Below, piece by piece: positions 55,991 to 64,000 of a DNA stretch of 64,000 bases. Each line of letters starts with the position of its first letter. Position 1 is the stretch's first letter. A model generated the notes under the pieces. The model was not told where the DNA came from and made no database searches. It saw nothing but the letters and a program-made list of their open reading frames with translations. The position numbers and the translations under genes were made by a program. This DNA is from Rubrivivax sp. (GTDB lineage: Bacteria; Pseudomonadota; Gammaproteobacteria; Burkholderiales; Burkholderiaceae_C): assembly GCA_020248915.1 (NCBI GenBank), contig JADCGP010000011.1, positions 62,001-126,000 of the forward strand, in the 5' to 3' direction.

Positions 55991-56892
55991 TGGGAACGGA
56001 TCATCGTGCCGTAGGCCTGGTCGGTCAGGATCTCGAGCAGCATCGCGTGTGGCACCCGGCCGTCCACCACGTGCACCGCATGCACGCCGCTCTTGGCAGC
56101 ATCGATCGCGCCGGCCAGCTTGGGCAGCATGCCGCCGCTGATGGTGCCGTCGGCGATCAGCTCGTCGATCTGGCGCGGCGTCAGTTCGGTCAGCAGCCTG
56201 CCCTGCTTGTCGAGCACGCCGCGGATGTTGGTCAGCATGATCAGCTTCTCGGCCTTGAGCACCGTGGCCAGCTTGGCGGCCACCAGGTCGGCATTGATGT
56301 TGTAGCTCTCGTTGGCCTCGCCGAAGCCGATCGGGCTGACGACCGGGATGAACTGGTCGTCCTGCAGCGCCTTGACGACCGACGGATCGATGGCCGTGAT
56401 CTCGCCCACCTGGCCGATGTCGTGCTCCTTGCTCGGGTCGTCCTTGTCGGTCATCTTCATCTTGCGCGCGCGGATCAGGCCGCCGTCGCGGCCGGTCAGA
56501 CCCACGGCCTTGCCGCCCGCGGCGTTGATCAGACCCACGATGTCCTGCTGCACCTCGCCGGCGAGCACCCACTCGACGACCTCCATCGTCTCGGCGTCGG
56601 TGACGCGCATGCCCTGGACGAAGGTGCCCTTCTTGCCGACCTTGGCCAGCGCGTCGTCGATCTGCGGCCCGCCGCCGTGCACGACGATCGGGTTCATGCC
56701 GACCAGCTTGAGCAGCACCACGTCCTCGGCGAAGTCCTGCTGCAGCGCCGGGTCGGTCATCGCGTTGCCGCCGTACTTGACGACCAGCGTCTTGCCGTGG
56801 AAGCGCCGGATGTAGGGCAGGGCCTGGGCCAGGATCTCGGCCTGGTCGCGCGGGGTGATGTGGCCGAGGTCGTGGTCGGGCGGGGTGGTCAT
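55987..56892 (-). CDS. argB: Acetylglutamate kinase
   Basis: Phosphorylates N-acetylglutamate in arginine synthesis; 301 residues. Start at ATG 56892 ([14 protein letters not shown]); longer frames are shadow. Motifs: [57 protein letters not shown] and [11 protein letters not shown]. The N-terminal extension before the kinase core is the helical segment that forms hexamers in arginine-inhibited enzymes, so feedback control by arginine is likely (inference from family). Confidence 0.96.
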   Translation of the reverse strand: MTTPPDHDLGHITPRDQAEILAQALPYIRRFHGKTLVVKYGGNAMTDPALQQDFAEDVVLLKLVGMNPIVVHGGGPQIDDALAKVGKKGTFVQGMRVTDAETMEVVEWVLAGEVQQDIVGLINAAGGKAVGLTGRDGGLIRARKMKMTDKDDPSKEHDIGQVGEITAIDPSVVKALQDDQFIPVVSPIGFGEANESYNINADLVAAKLATVLKAEKLIMLTNIRGVLDKQGRLLTELTPRQIDELIADGTISGGMLPKLAGAIDAAKSGVHAVHVVDGRVPHAMLLEILTDQAYGTMIRSH

Positions 56893-57105
56893 GGCCGGTG
56901 TCTTGGGGGTGCGGTTGCGCTGCCGGGCCGTTGGGGCCGAGCGCAGCGGTCTGTCGGCTGTCGGCGAGGCCTCGTGCCGAGGCGCGCGGATTGTAGGGAG
57001 CGCGCCGCGGGCGGAGCAGGTCCCGGCTGCGGGGCAAGGCCGTGGCGATCCGCGCAACAATGCGACCAGCGCGGCTTCGATCGTGGCCGCCGCAGGAGAT
57101 GGACG

Positions 57106-57435
57106 ATGAACCGCACGCCGACCCTGGTGCTTGCCCTGGCCCTTCACGCGGCTGCCGCGACCGCGCTGACCCTCGTCGCGGTCCGCCCGGCCGCAGCCCA
57201 GGCTGCGCCGGTCGCGCCGGTGGCCGGCGAGGTGACCAAGCTCGACAAGGCAGGCAACCGCATCGAGATCCGCCACGGCGAGATCAGGCACCTCGACATG
57301 CCGCCGATGAAGATGATGTTCCGGGTGCGCGATCCCAAGCTGCTGGAGGGCGTCGCGGTGGGCGATCGCATCCGCTTCACGGCCGAGAAGATCGACGGCA
57401 ACTTCACGGTGACCGCGATCGCCAAGGGCCCCTGA
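57106..57435 (+). CDS. CusF-like periplasmic copper-binding protein
   Basis: 109-residue exported protein: signal peptide to about residue 32 (AAAQA), then a small OB-fold domain. The metal site reads [12 protein letters not shown] with Met65, Met68 and Met70 and histidines 57 and 62 nearby. In E. coli CusF the equivalent of Met65 is the Trp that caps Cu(I); the Met form is a known variant. Ribosome site GCAGGAGAT. No efflux pump genes are adjacent, so it is an orphan metallochaperone or a copper/silver buffer. Confidence 0.85.
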   Translation: MNRTPTLVLALALHAAAATALTLVAVRPAAAQAAPVAPVAGEVTKLDKAGNRIEIRHGEIRHLDMPPMKMMFRVRDPKLLEGVAVGDRIRFTAEKIDGNFTVTAIAKGP

Positions 57436-57528
57436 CCCCTGCCGCGGGACTCCCTGGGCCGTCGCCTTGGCGACGGCGTCCCGTCGCCGTAGCGGCGTAG
57501 GATCGTGCCCCCCGGAACCGGAGATGCG

Positions 57529-58596
57529 ATGAGCACCACCACCGCCCGCCTCGTCAACCACCAGTGCCGCCTGGCGGCGCGCCCCGTCGGCGCGCCACGG
57601 CCCGAGGACTGGCAGTTCACCACCGAGCCGGTGGCCGACGCCGGGCCGGGCGGCCTCGTGCTGCAGGTGCTCGCGATCTCGCTCGACCCGGCCATGCGCG
57701 GCTGGATGAACGAGGGCAGGAGCTACATCGCCCCCGTGGGCCTGGGCGAGGTGATGCGCGCCGGCGGCATCGGCCGCGTGATCGCCTCGGGCCACGCCGA
57801 CTTCGCCGTCGGCGACCTCGTCAGCGGTCTCACGGGGGTGCAGGAGTACCTCGTGCTGCCCGCCGAGCGCATTGCCCAGGCGGGCCTCGCGCGGATCGAC
57901 CTGGCGCTGGGAAGCGTGCCGCAGTGGCTGAACGTGCTCGGCATGCCGGGCATGACGGCCTACTTCGGCCTGATCGAGGTCGGGCTGCCCAAGGCCGGCG
58001 AGACGCTCGTGGTGTCGGGTGCGGCCGGTGCGGTCGGGCAGACCGTGGGCCAGCTTGCACGGCTGCGCGGACTGCGCGTGGTCGGCATCGCCGGCGGGCC
58101 GGCCAAGTGCGACTGGGTGGTGCGCGAACTCGGCTTCGACGCCTGCATCGACTACAAGGCCCCGGCCCCTGCGGGCGCGACGCGGTGGGACCCGGTGCGC
58201 GAAGGCCTCAAGCGTCACTGCCCCGCGGGCGTGGACGTCTACTTCGACAACGTCGGTGGCGAGATTCTCGACACGGTGCTCACCCGCATCAACCCGCGGG
58301 CCCGCATCGTGATCTGCGGCGCGATCAGCCAGTACAACGCCACGGGCCCCGTGGCCGGGCCGCGCAACTACCTGTCGCTGCTCGTCAACCGCGCGCGGAT
58401 GGAAGGGATGGTCGTGTTCGACTACGCCGACCGCTATCACCTGGCCATTGCGGAGATGGCCGGCTACCTGAAGGACGGCCGCATGAAGAGCCGCGAGGAC
58501 GTGGTCGAGGGCGGCGTGGCCGCCTTCCCGTCGACGCTGCCCCGGCTGTTCAGCGGCGAGAACTTCGGCAAGCTGGTGCTGAAGATCGCCGACTGA
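57529..58596 (+). CDS. NADPH-dependent medium-chain reductase, CurA/prostaglandin-reductase-like
   Basis: 355-residue zinc-independent MDR enzyme. It starts at ATG 57529 after CCGGAG. Family features: [53 protein letters not shown], the nucleotide loop [37 protein letters not shown], and [10 protein letters not shown]. These match CurA and related 2-alkenal/alkenone reductases. It may detoxify unsaturated carbonyl compounds. Single gene, convergent with the exported protein that follows. Confidence 0.9.
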   Translation: MSTTTARLVNHQCRLAARPVGAPRPEDWQFTTEPVADAGPGGLVLQVLAISLDPAMRGWMNEGRSYIAPVGLGEVMRAGGIGRVIASGHADFAVGDLVSGLTGVQEYLVLPAERIAQAGLARIDLALGSVPQWLNVLGMPGMTAYFGLIEVGLPKAGETLVVSGAAGAVGQTVGQLARLRGLRVVGIAGGPAKCDWVVRELGFDACIDYKAPAPAGATRWDPVREGLKRHCPAGVDVYFDNVGGEILDTVLTRINPRARIVICGAISQYNATGPVAGPRNYLSLLVNRARMEGMVVFDYADRYHLAIAEMAGYLKDGRMKSREDVVEGGVAAFPSTLPRLFSGENFGKLVLKIAD

Positions 58597-58628
58597 CCCG
58601 AAGCGCGCGCGGGGCGCCCGACCGATCG

Positions 58629-59420
58629 TCAACCCGGCGGCAGCAGGCGCGGCAGCGCCTCGCCGACCGCGCGTTCGACCGCGCGGTGCAGTGCGCGCAC
58701 CTTTTCTTCCTGCGTCAGCAACCCCCAGGCGCCATCTCCCTTGCGCTCGGTCCGAGGCGCCACGACCCACTGGCGCTGGGCGAGTTCACTGCGCAAGACC
58801 ACGGCCTGCTCGACGTCGAAGAGCGTGAGTTCCACCAGCGCGTGCGGGATCAAGGCACCGTGGTGGTGCTCCTTCGTCGTGGTGGCCTTCAGCTCGTACA
58901 TAGTGTCGATGTGGAAGCCGACGCCTTCGAGCGTCGTTCGGCCGATCGTGCCGCCGACGACGCTCGCCGCGACCTCTCCCTTGCCGCGTGTCGCGATCAG
59001 CAGGTGCGTCAGCTGGTTCTGCTGCGCCGCGTCGATCATGAAGCCGGGCAGCATGCCGCGCTTGGCCTGCTCCACCAAGCGCTGCTGATCGGCCAGGGCC
59101 AGTTCGGTGCCGGCGCCGAACAGGCGCAGGTGTACGGTGGGCAGGTGGCGGGTGAAGTGCTGGCGCACCTCGGTGGCCACGACACGGTCGAAGCCGATGC
59201 CGCTGACCCGCAGAACCTGCCGGGTGGTGCGGTCCATGCGCGAGGCGGCCGGCTCTTCGGCGGTGCTGACGTCCAGCGTGTCACCGAGCAGCGAGAACAG
59301 ACCCACTGCCCGCATCGGGGTTGGCCCAGCCGCAGGGGCCGGCGGCGCAGTCTGCGCGAGCGCCGGCGAAGCACCAGCGCACCAGGCGGCGCCGGCGAGA
59401 AGACAGTGTCGACGATCCAT
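58629..59420 (-). CDS. Exported protein of unknown function
   Basis: 263 residues with a signal peptide ([18 protein letters not shown], about residues 6-23; a Cys at 14 does not make a clear lipobox) and a CAGGGAGCG ribosome site. The mature part is soluble, with [65 protein letters not shown] and a final helical [19 protein letters not shown] do not recognise the family. It ends downstream in convergence with the CurA-like gene and starts 47 bases after the end of the fatty acyl-CoA reductase gene, so it may be in that transcript. Confidence 0.75.
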   Translation of the reverse strand: MDRRHCLLAGAAWCAGASPALAQTAPPAPAAGPTPMRAVGLFSLLGDTLDVSTAEEPAASRMDRTTRQVLRVSGIGFDRVVATEVRQHFTRHLPTVHLRLFGAGTELALADQQRLVEQAKRGMLPGFMIDAAQQNQLTHLLIATRGKGEVAASVVGGTIGRTTLEGVGFHIDTMYELKATTTKEHHHGALIPHALVELTLFDVEQAVVLRSELAQRQWVVAPRTERKGDGAWGLLTQEEKVRALHRAVERAVGEALPRLLPPG

Positions 59421-59467
59421 GGTTGTGTTCGCTCCCTGAGACGCCGGCCGCAGCCGGCTGGCGTTGA

Positions 59468-61462
59468 CTAGAAGTGGATCCCCCGCATCAGCTGCTGCAT
59501 CGCCACCGCCTCGGCGCTGAGCTGCGGCTTGGCCGAGCCCTTGTCGCCGCGCGCGGCATCGCTGTCGGGGAACATCCGGAAGCTGGTGTTCATCACGATC
59601 TGCGCCACGCGCGGCACCAGCGCATGCAGCACCTCGCCGAACACCCCGAGGCGCGTGGCGATGCGCACCGGCTTGGAGATGCAGGCCTGCGCGATCATGT
59701 CGGCGGCCTGCTCCGGGCTCAGCGTGGGAACGTTGTTGTAGATCTTGGTGGGCGCGATCATCGGCGTGCGCACCAGCGGCATGTTGATCGTCGTGAAGGT
59801 GATGCCCTGGTCAGCGAACTCGCTGCTCGCGCAGCGCGTCCAGGCGTCCAGCGCCGCCTTGCTGGCGACGTAGGCCGAGAAGCGCGGCGCGTTGGTCAGC
59901 ACGCCGATCGAGCTGATGTTGACGACATGGCCCCGGCGCCGCGCCACCATGCCCGGCAGCAGGCCCATCGTGATGCGCAGGCAGCCGAAGTAGTTGAGCT
60001 GCATCGTGCGCTCGAAGTCGTGGAAGCGCTCGTAGCTGTTCTCGACCGCGCGCCGGATGCTGCGCCCGGCGTTGTTGATCAGGAAGTCGACGCCGCCGTG
60101 CTCGTCGATCAGCACCTTGACGAAGCGGTCGACATCGGCCATGTCGGCGAGGTCGGCCGGGTAGGCCACGAACTCGTGGCCGCGCGCGCGTGCCTCGGCG
60201 CAGGCCTCGTCGAGCTTGTCCTGGTCGCGGCCGCAGATGACCGTCACCGCGCCGGCCTCGGCGAACTTGTGCGCCGCCGCCAGCCCGATGCCCGAGCTGC
60301 CGCCGGTGACGAGCACGACCTTGCCCGCGACCGCCCCCTTCAGGCTGCGGTCGATGAACAGGTCGGGGTCGAGGTGGCGCTCCCAGTAGTCCCACAGCCG
60401 CCAGGCGTAGTCGTCGAGCCGGGGGCACTCGATGCCGCTGCCCTCGAGCGCGGCGTCGAGCGCGCGGCGGTCGTAGCGTGTCGGCCAGTTCAGGAAGGTG
60501 AGCACGTCCTCGGGCAGGCCGAGGTCCTTCATCACGGCGTTGCGGATGCGCCGCACCGGGGCCAGTGCCATCAGGCCCTTCTTCACGCTCTTCGGGATGA
60601 AGCCGAGCAGCGCCGCGTTGACGAACAGGTTCATCTTCGGCGCATGGGCTGCCTTGCTGAAGATGTCGAGCACGTCGCCGATCCGGTAGCCCTGCGGGTC
60701 GACGAGGTGGAAGGCCTTGCCCCGGATGTCGGCCTTGGAGTGGCTGACGTGGTCGATGCAGCGGACCACGAAGTCGACGGGGACGATGTTGATGCGGCCG
60801 CCCTCCAGGCCGACCGAGGGCATCCACGGCGGCAGGATCTGCCGCATGCGCTGGATCAGCTTGAAGAAGTAGTAGGGGCCGTCGATCTTGTCGATCTCTC
60901 CGGTCGCGCTGTCGCCGACGACGAAGGCCGGTCGGTAGACCGTCCAGGGTACCTTGCTCTCGGTACGGACGATCTTCTCGCTCTCGTGCTTCGTCATGAA
61001 GTACGGGTGCTCGAGGTTCTCGGCCTCGTCGAACATGTCCTCGCGGAACACGCCCTCGTACAGGCCGGCGGCGGCGATGCTGCTGACGTGGTGCACGTGG
61101 CCCGCGTCGACCGCCTTGGCGAACTCCACGAGGTTGCGCGTGCCCTCGACGTTGACACGGACCTGGCTCTCCTCGTCGGCACTCAGGTCGTACACGGCGG
61201 CCAGGTGGTAGACGGCGTCGATCTGGCCCTTCAGGGCCTTCAGCGCATCGGCGCCCACGCCCAGGCGGCGGGCCGTCAGGTCGCCCACCACGGGCATGGC
61301 GCGCGCCTTGGCGCTGCCCGACAGGCCCCAATAGGCGTGCAACGCATCGACCTTGGCAGGGTCGCGCACCAGGAAGTGCACGGTGCTGCCCTTGCGCGCC
61401 AGCAGCGCCTTGACCAGTCGCTTGCCGATGAATCCCGTGGCCCCGGTGACGAAATAGCGCAT
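59468..61462 (-). CDS. Two-domain fatty acyl-CoA reductase (alcohol-forming type, FarA-like)
   Basis: 664-residue fusion of an extended SDR and a classical SDR. N-terminal half: TGATGFIGKRLV nucleotide motif, VVGDLTARRLGV, HLAAVYDLSADEESQVRVN, HHVSSIAAAGLYEGVFREDMF, YFMTKHESEK (YxxxK), IDGPYYFFKLIQRMR. C-terminal half from about residue 384: VTGGSSGIGLAAA, NNAGRSIRRAVENSYERFHD, MQLNYFGCLRITMGLLPGM, NISSIGVLTNAPRFSAYVASK. From memory, this layout and many of these stretches match the Marinobacter enzyme that reduces acyl-CoA to fatty alcohol for wax esters. The start is ATG 61462. It faces the phasin gene across 169 bases. Confidence 0.83.
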   Translation of the reverse strand: MRYFVTGATGFIGKRLVKALLARKGSTVHFLVRDPAKVDALHAYWGLSGSAKARAMPVVGDLTARRLGVGADALKALKGQIDAVYHLAAVYDLSADEESQVRVNVEGTRNLVEFAKAVDAGHVHHVSSIAAAGLYEGVFREDMFDEAENLEHPYFMTKHESEKIVRTESKVPWTVYRPAFVVGDSATGEIDKIDGPYYFFKLIQRMRQILPPWMPSVGLEGGRINIVPVDFVVRCIDHVSHSKADIRGKAFHLVDPQGYRIGDVLDIFSKAAHAPKMNLFVNAALLGFIPKSVKKGLMALAPVRRIRNAVMKDLGLPEDVLTFLNWPTRYDRRALDAALEGSGIECPRLDDYAWRLWDYWERHLDPDLFIDRSLKGAVAGKVVLVTGGSSGIGLAAAHKFAEAGAVTVICGRDQDKLDEACAEARARGHEFVAYPADLADMADVDRFVKVLIDEHGGVDFLINNAGRSIRRAVENSYERFHDFERTMQLNYFGCLRITMGLLPGMVARRRGHVVNISSIGVLTNAPRFSAYVASKAALDAWTRCASSEFADQGITFTTINMPLVRTPMIAPTKIYNNVPTLSPEQAADMIAQACISKPVRIATRLGVFGEVLHALVPRVAQIVMNTSFRMFPDSDAARGDKGSAKPQLSAEAVAMQQLMRGIHF

Positions 61463-61541
61463 CGTTTCCTTCCTGCAGTTGGGTGCGGCGGGCGCCAAGC
61501 ATAGAGTGCGCTCACTAGAGATTTAGGCTGCGCTGCCCACG

Positions 61542-61560
61542 GGGGAACCCTATATTCCCC
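61542..61560. promoter_or_regulatory. GGGGAA-N7-TTCCCC dyad overlapping a -10-like TATATT
   Basis: Perfect six-bp inverted arms around CCCTATA in the divergent gap between the reductase and phasin genes. TATATT (61551-61556) lies within it. A candidate operator that could control one or both genes. Confidence 0.45.
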
Positions 61561-61631
61561 TGACAGGCGGGGCGGCGCGCGAGCCGCGTGCCGGCCTGCC
61601 GCCAGCTCGTCCAAGCGAAGAGGAAACCAAG

Positions 61632-62144
61632 ATGGTCAAGAAGCTCAGCAGTTCCACCGCCCGCCCCGACGCCGAAGGCGCCAAGCACGCCCCGAAGGCT
61701 GCCGCGCTGCAGGGCAGCGCGCTGGCCGGCGCGGTCAAGGACTCGGCCCAGCAGATCTGGCTGGCCGGCATGGGCGCCTTCTCCAAGGCCCAGGAGGAAG
61801 GCGGCAAGGTGTTCGAGGCCCTGGTCAAGGAGGGCATGGGACTGCAGCGCAAGACGCAGGGCCTGGCCGAGGAGAAGATCAGCGAGGTCACCGGCCGCAT
61901 GACGTCGATGGCCGACACGGTCACCGCGAAGGCGGGCCAGAACTGGGACAAGCTCGAGGCCATCTTCGAGCAGCGCACCGCCAAGGCGCTGGGGCGCCTG
62001 GGCGTGCCGACCGCCAAGGATGTCGAGGCGCTGACGCGCCGTGTCGACGAACTGGCTGCCGCCGTGGCCAAGCTGTCCAAGGCCAGCCCGCGTCGCGCCG
62101 CGGCACCCGTGAAGAAGACCGCGGTCCGCCGCAAGGCGGCCTGA
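61632..62144 (+). CDS. Phasin-like polyhydroxyalkanoate granule-associated protein
   Basis: 170-residue protein with the PhaF/PhaI-type phasin domain (QQIWLAGMGAFSKAQEEGGKVFEALVKEG, residues about 40-68), a long amphipathic helix (AEEKISEVTGRMTSMADTVTAKAGQNWDKLEAIFEQ), a leucine-zipper-like ALTRRVDELAAAVAKL and a basic Lys/Arg/Ala tail (VKKTAVRRKAA) like that with which PhaF binds DNA. It coats storage granules. AAGAGGAAA precedes the ATG. The patatin gene follows after five bases. Presence implies PHA storage, though synthase genes are elsewhere. Confidence 0.88.
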   Translation: MVKKLSSSTARPDAEGAKHAPKAAALQGSALAGAVKDSAQQIWLAGMGAFSKAQEEGGKVFEALVKEGMGLQRKTQGLAEEKISEVTGRMTSMADTVTAKAGQNWDKLEAIFEQRTAKALGRLGVPTAKDVEALTRRVDELAAAVAKLSKASPRRAAAPVKKTAVRRKAA

Positions 62145-62149
62145 GCCCG

Positions 62150-63421
62150 ATGCGCACGCGCAGCCCCGCGCTGCGCGCACGCGGGATGCCGGCGCCCGGG
62201 CCGGGACGAACGCCGCCCCGGATCGGTCTGGCGCTGGCCGGCGGCGGGCCGCTGGGCGCCATCTACGAGATCGGCGCCCTCGTGGCGCTCGAGGAGGCCG
62301 TGGCCGGGCTGGACCTCAACGCGCTGGACGGCTACGTCGGCGTGTCGGCCGGCGGCATCGTCGCGGCGGCGTTGGCCAACGGCATCACGCCGCGCCAGCT
62401 GTGCGCGAGCTTCATCGAGGGTGACGCGCCGCGCAGCGAGCGGCTGCGGCCGACGCTGCTGATCCAGCCGGCCTGGAGCGAGTACGCGCGCCGGATGGCG
62501 GCGCTGCCGGGCCTGGTGGCGCAGGCGGGGTTCCGCTACCTGTTCGACCGGCGCTCGCTGCTGGCGGCGCTGGAACGGCTGGGCTCGGCCCTGCCCACGG
62601 GGCTGTTCGCCAACGCCCCGCTCGAGGCGCAGCTGCGCCGGGTGTTCTCGGCCCCGGGTCGCAGCAACGACTTCCGGCAGCTGGCCCGCCCCCTGGTCGT
62701 CGTCGCCACCGACCTGGACAGCGGGGAGACCGCGCCGTTCGGGCTGCCCGGCTGGGACCACGTGCCGATCAGCGAGGCGGTGGCTGCCAGCGCAGCGTTG
62801 CCCGGGCTGTTCCCGCCGTGGCCGATCGGCGGTCGCTGGTACGTCGACGGCGCGCTGAAGAAGACGCTGCACGCACGCGTGCTGCTCGACCTCGGCATGG
62901 ACCTGCTGCTGTGCCTCAATCCGCTGGTGCCCTTCGACGCCACGCACCCGCACCGGGTGGGCGGCGGCGCGACCGCCCGCATCCCGCACCTGGTGCAGGG
63001 CGGCCTGCCGCTGGTGCTGTCGCAGACCTTCCGCACGCTGATCCACTCGAGGCTCGAGCTGGGCCTGAAGGGCTACGAGCGCAGCCATCCCGGGACCGAC
63101 ATCGTGCTGCTGGAGCCCGACCACCACGACCCCGAGCTGTTCCTCGCCAACGTGTTCGGCTACTCGCAGCGCCGGGCCCTGGCCGAGCATGCCTACCAGC
63201 GGACGCGGGCCGAGCTGCGCTCGCGGCGCGGCGTGCTGTCCGTCACGCTCGCGCGCCACGGGCTGGCGCTGGACGAGGCCGTGCTGGACGACCCGCAGCG
63301 CCGCCTGCTCGGCCGGCCGCGGCCCCAGGGCTCCGCGGCCCAGCGCACGCTGGCACGGCTGGACGAGGTGCTGCGCGACCTCGAGCGGCTGATCGAGTCG
63401 CAGGGCGTGAAGTCCGCCTGA
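62150..63421 (+). CDS. Patatin-like phospholipase / lipid hydrolase
   Basis: 423-residue patatin-fold hydrolase. Oxyanion loop ALAGGGPLGAIYEIG (residues 29-42), nucleophile elbow GVSAGG with Ser66, and the Asp of the catalytic dyad in WYVDGALKKT. No signal peptide. The C-terminal third is rich in Arg and ends in a helical region. Close linkage to the phasin gene suggests it acts on granule lipids or membrane phospholipids around granules; that is inference. Confidence 0.88.
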   Translation: MRTRSPALRARGMPAPGPGRTPPRIGLALAGGGPLGAIYEIGALVALEEAVAGLDLNALDGYVGVSAGGIVAAALANGITPRQLCASFIEGDAPRSERLRPTLLIQPAWSEYARRMAALPGLVAQAGFRYLFDRRSLLAALERLGSALPTGLFANAPLEAQLRRVFSAPGRSNDFRQLARPLVVVATDLDSGETAPFGLPGWDHVPISEAVAASAALPGLFPPWPIGGRWYVDGALKKTLHARVLLDLGMDLLLCLNPLVPFDATHPHRVGGGATARIPHLVQGGLPLVLSQTFRTLIHSRLELGLKGYERSHPGTDIVLLEPDHHDPELFLANVFGYSQRRALAEHAYQRTRAELRSRRGVLSVTLARHGLALDEAVLDDPQRRLLGRPRPQGSAAQRTLARLDEVLRDLERLIESQGVKSA

Positions 63422-63499
63422 GCGGCCGGACCGGCGACTGTCGATCCCCGCTCAAGCGGCCGTGCGCGCTGCCGATAGCATCTCAGGACTCGTTCGCCC

Positions 63500-63964
63500 A
63501 TGCCGCACCTGCCAGATCCTGTCGCCGATCCCTCCGCCGGCCCTGCCGCCAGCCCGGGTGCCCATCCGGGCGCGGACGGAGTCGATGCCGACCGGCTGCG
63601 CGGCAGGATGATGGCGTGCTCGCTGCGGGCCCTCCTCGACCAGGTCCGCGGCTCGCGCCAGGCGATGCCGCACCTGGCAGCGCTGGAGTCGGCGCTGATG
63701 CAGAAGGGGGCGGGCTGCATCGAGCGGATTCCACCGCACCAGCTCGCCCGCATGCACAACCAGCTCCGCGTGCTGCCAGTGTCGGAACACGACGCCGCAC
63801 TGCTGGAACTCAACGAGCGGATGCTGCGCGCGCGCGGCGTCGCGTCGCCACAGCAGCAGACGATGCACATCGCCCCGTTCGACCCGCAGGCCACCGTCGT
63901 GATCTCCGAGGGCAGCCACTCTGACTTCATGACCGCCCTCGAGGAGAGCCGGGCCGCCCGGTGA
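63500..63964 (+). CDS. Small hypothetical protein
   Basis: 154 residues, not recognised. The first 35 residues are Pro/Ala/Gly-rich and probably disordered (alternative start MMACSLRALLDQVRG). The rest is a helical part (RQAMPHLAALESALMQKGAG, HQLARMHNQLRVLPVSEHDAALLELNERML) followed by a shorter end with VVISEGSHSDFM. No signal peptide or membrane helix. GC-rich codon use is consistent with a real gene, and no better frame competes on either strand. Confidence 0.55.
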   Translation: MPHLPDPVADPSAGPAASPGAHPGADGVDADRLRGRMMACSLRALLDQVRGSRQAMPHLAALESALMQKGAGCIERIPPHQLARMHNQLRVLPVSEHDAALLELNERMLRARGVASPQQQTMHIAPFDPQATVVISEGSHSDFMTALEESRAAR

Positions 63965-64000
63965 GCCCCGGCTCGCCCCGCTCCGGGGCGGCAGGAACGG

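Noticed and set aside
55987..58770. 927-codon minus-strand frame extending argB upstream
   Set aside because: It runs antisense through the CusF-like and CurA-like genes and is low-complexity; argB starts at 56892 with a conserved N-terminus.

Overview
The window is a very GC-rich chromosomal segment with dense coding on both strands, frequent ATGA/GTGA overlaps, and no rRNA, tRNA, CRISPR array, phage genes or transposase gene seen. Gene content and order point to a betaproteobacterium of the Burkholderiales, probably the Rubrivivax/Leptothrix/Methylibium group. The main pointers are mdh - GntR - sdhCDABE - gltA, hisI - hisE - membrane protein - HIT - tatABC, and leuCDB - asd. The assignment is by inference, without a database search. 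The left edge cuts a glutamate/aspartate binding protein gene; the right edge falls in non-coding DNA.

Layout. Positions 1-9.6 kb hold housekeeping genes: gltI (partial), a PBP5/6-type carboxypeptidase, an alpha/beta hydrolase, an Fe-S protein, a VanZ protein, hemJ and hemB, a CorA transporter, a DMT exporter and exonuclease I. Between hemJ and hemB lies a well-formed small RNA gene with its own promoter, three hairpins, a strong terminator and an anti-Shine-Dalgarno loop. From 9.6 to 17.7 kb is the TCA block (CoA ester lyase, mdh, GntR regulator, sdhCDABE, gltA). From 17.7 to 30.6 kb is a propionyl-CoA/methylmalonyl-CoA island: an FCD-type GntR regulator, a soluble double-Cache/CheW protein, methylmalonyl-CoA mutase, an acetyltransferase/SnoaL fusion, MeaB, both carboxylase subunits and a VOC epimerase candidate. 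A 16-bp AT-rich dyad is shared by the regulator start and the mutase promoter region. A 560-bp inverted-repeat structure separates pccB from pccA.

From 30.7 to 40.4 kb is a signalling region. It contains a DUF533 protein, an SMP-30-like gene broken by one stop codon, and an overlapping minus-strand operon of a 1565-residue triple-GAF hybrid kinase, a free Hpt protein and a receiver-nucleotidyl cyclase. The operon is headed by a decayed kinase paralogue that has lost its phosphoacceptor histidine; upstream of it is a 12-copy octanucleotide repeat. From 40.4 to 44.6 kb a LysR gene faces an HMG-CoA-lyase-like / CoA-transferase / Bug-protein operon. From 44.7 to 49.2 kb is leuCDB plus asd. From 49.2 to 57 kb a minus-strand block carries tatCBA, HIT, hisE, a Nudix-HisI read-through gene, a DUF815 ATPase, pdeM, slmA, a HAD phosphatase and argB. 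From 57 to 64 kb are a CusF-like protein, a CurA-like reductase, an unknown exported protein, a two-domain fatty acyl-CoA reductase of the Marinobacter wax-ester type, a phasin, a patatin and a small unknown protein.

How they fit. The central island should convert propionyl-CoA to succinyl-CoA, which enters the adjacent succinate dehydrogenase/TCA block. The right end suggests storage-lipid metabolism (PHA granules and possibly fatty alcohols or wax esters). A recurring promoter pattern, a -10-like hexamer 6 (sometimes 8) bases before the start codon, suggests that several genes here are translated from leaderless mRNAs.
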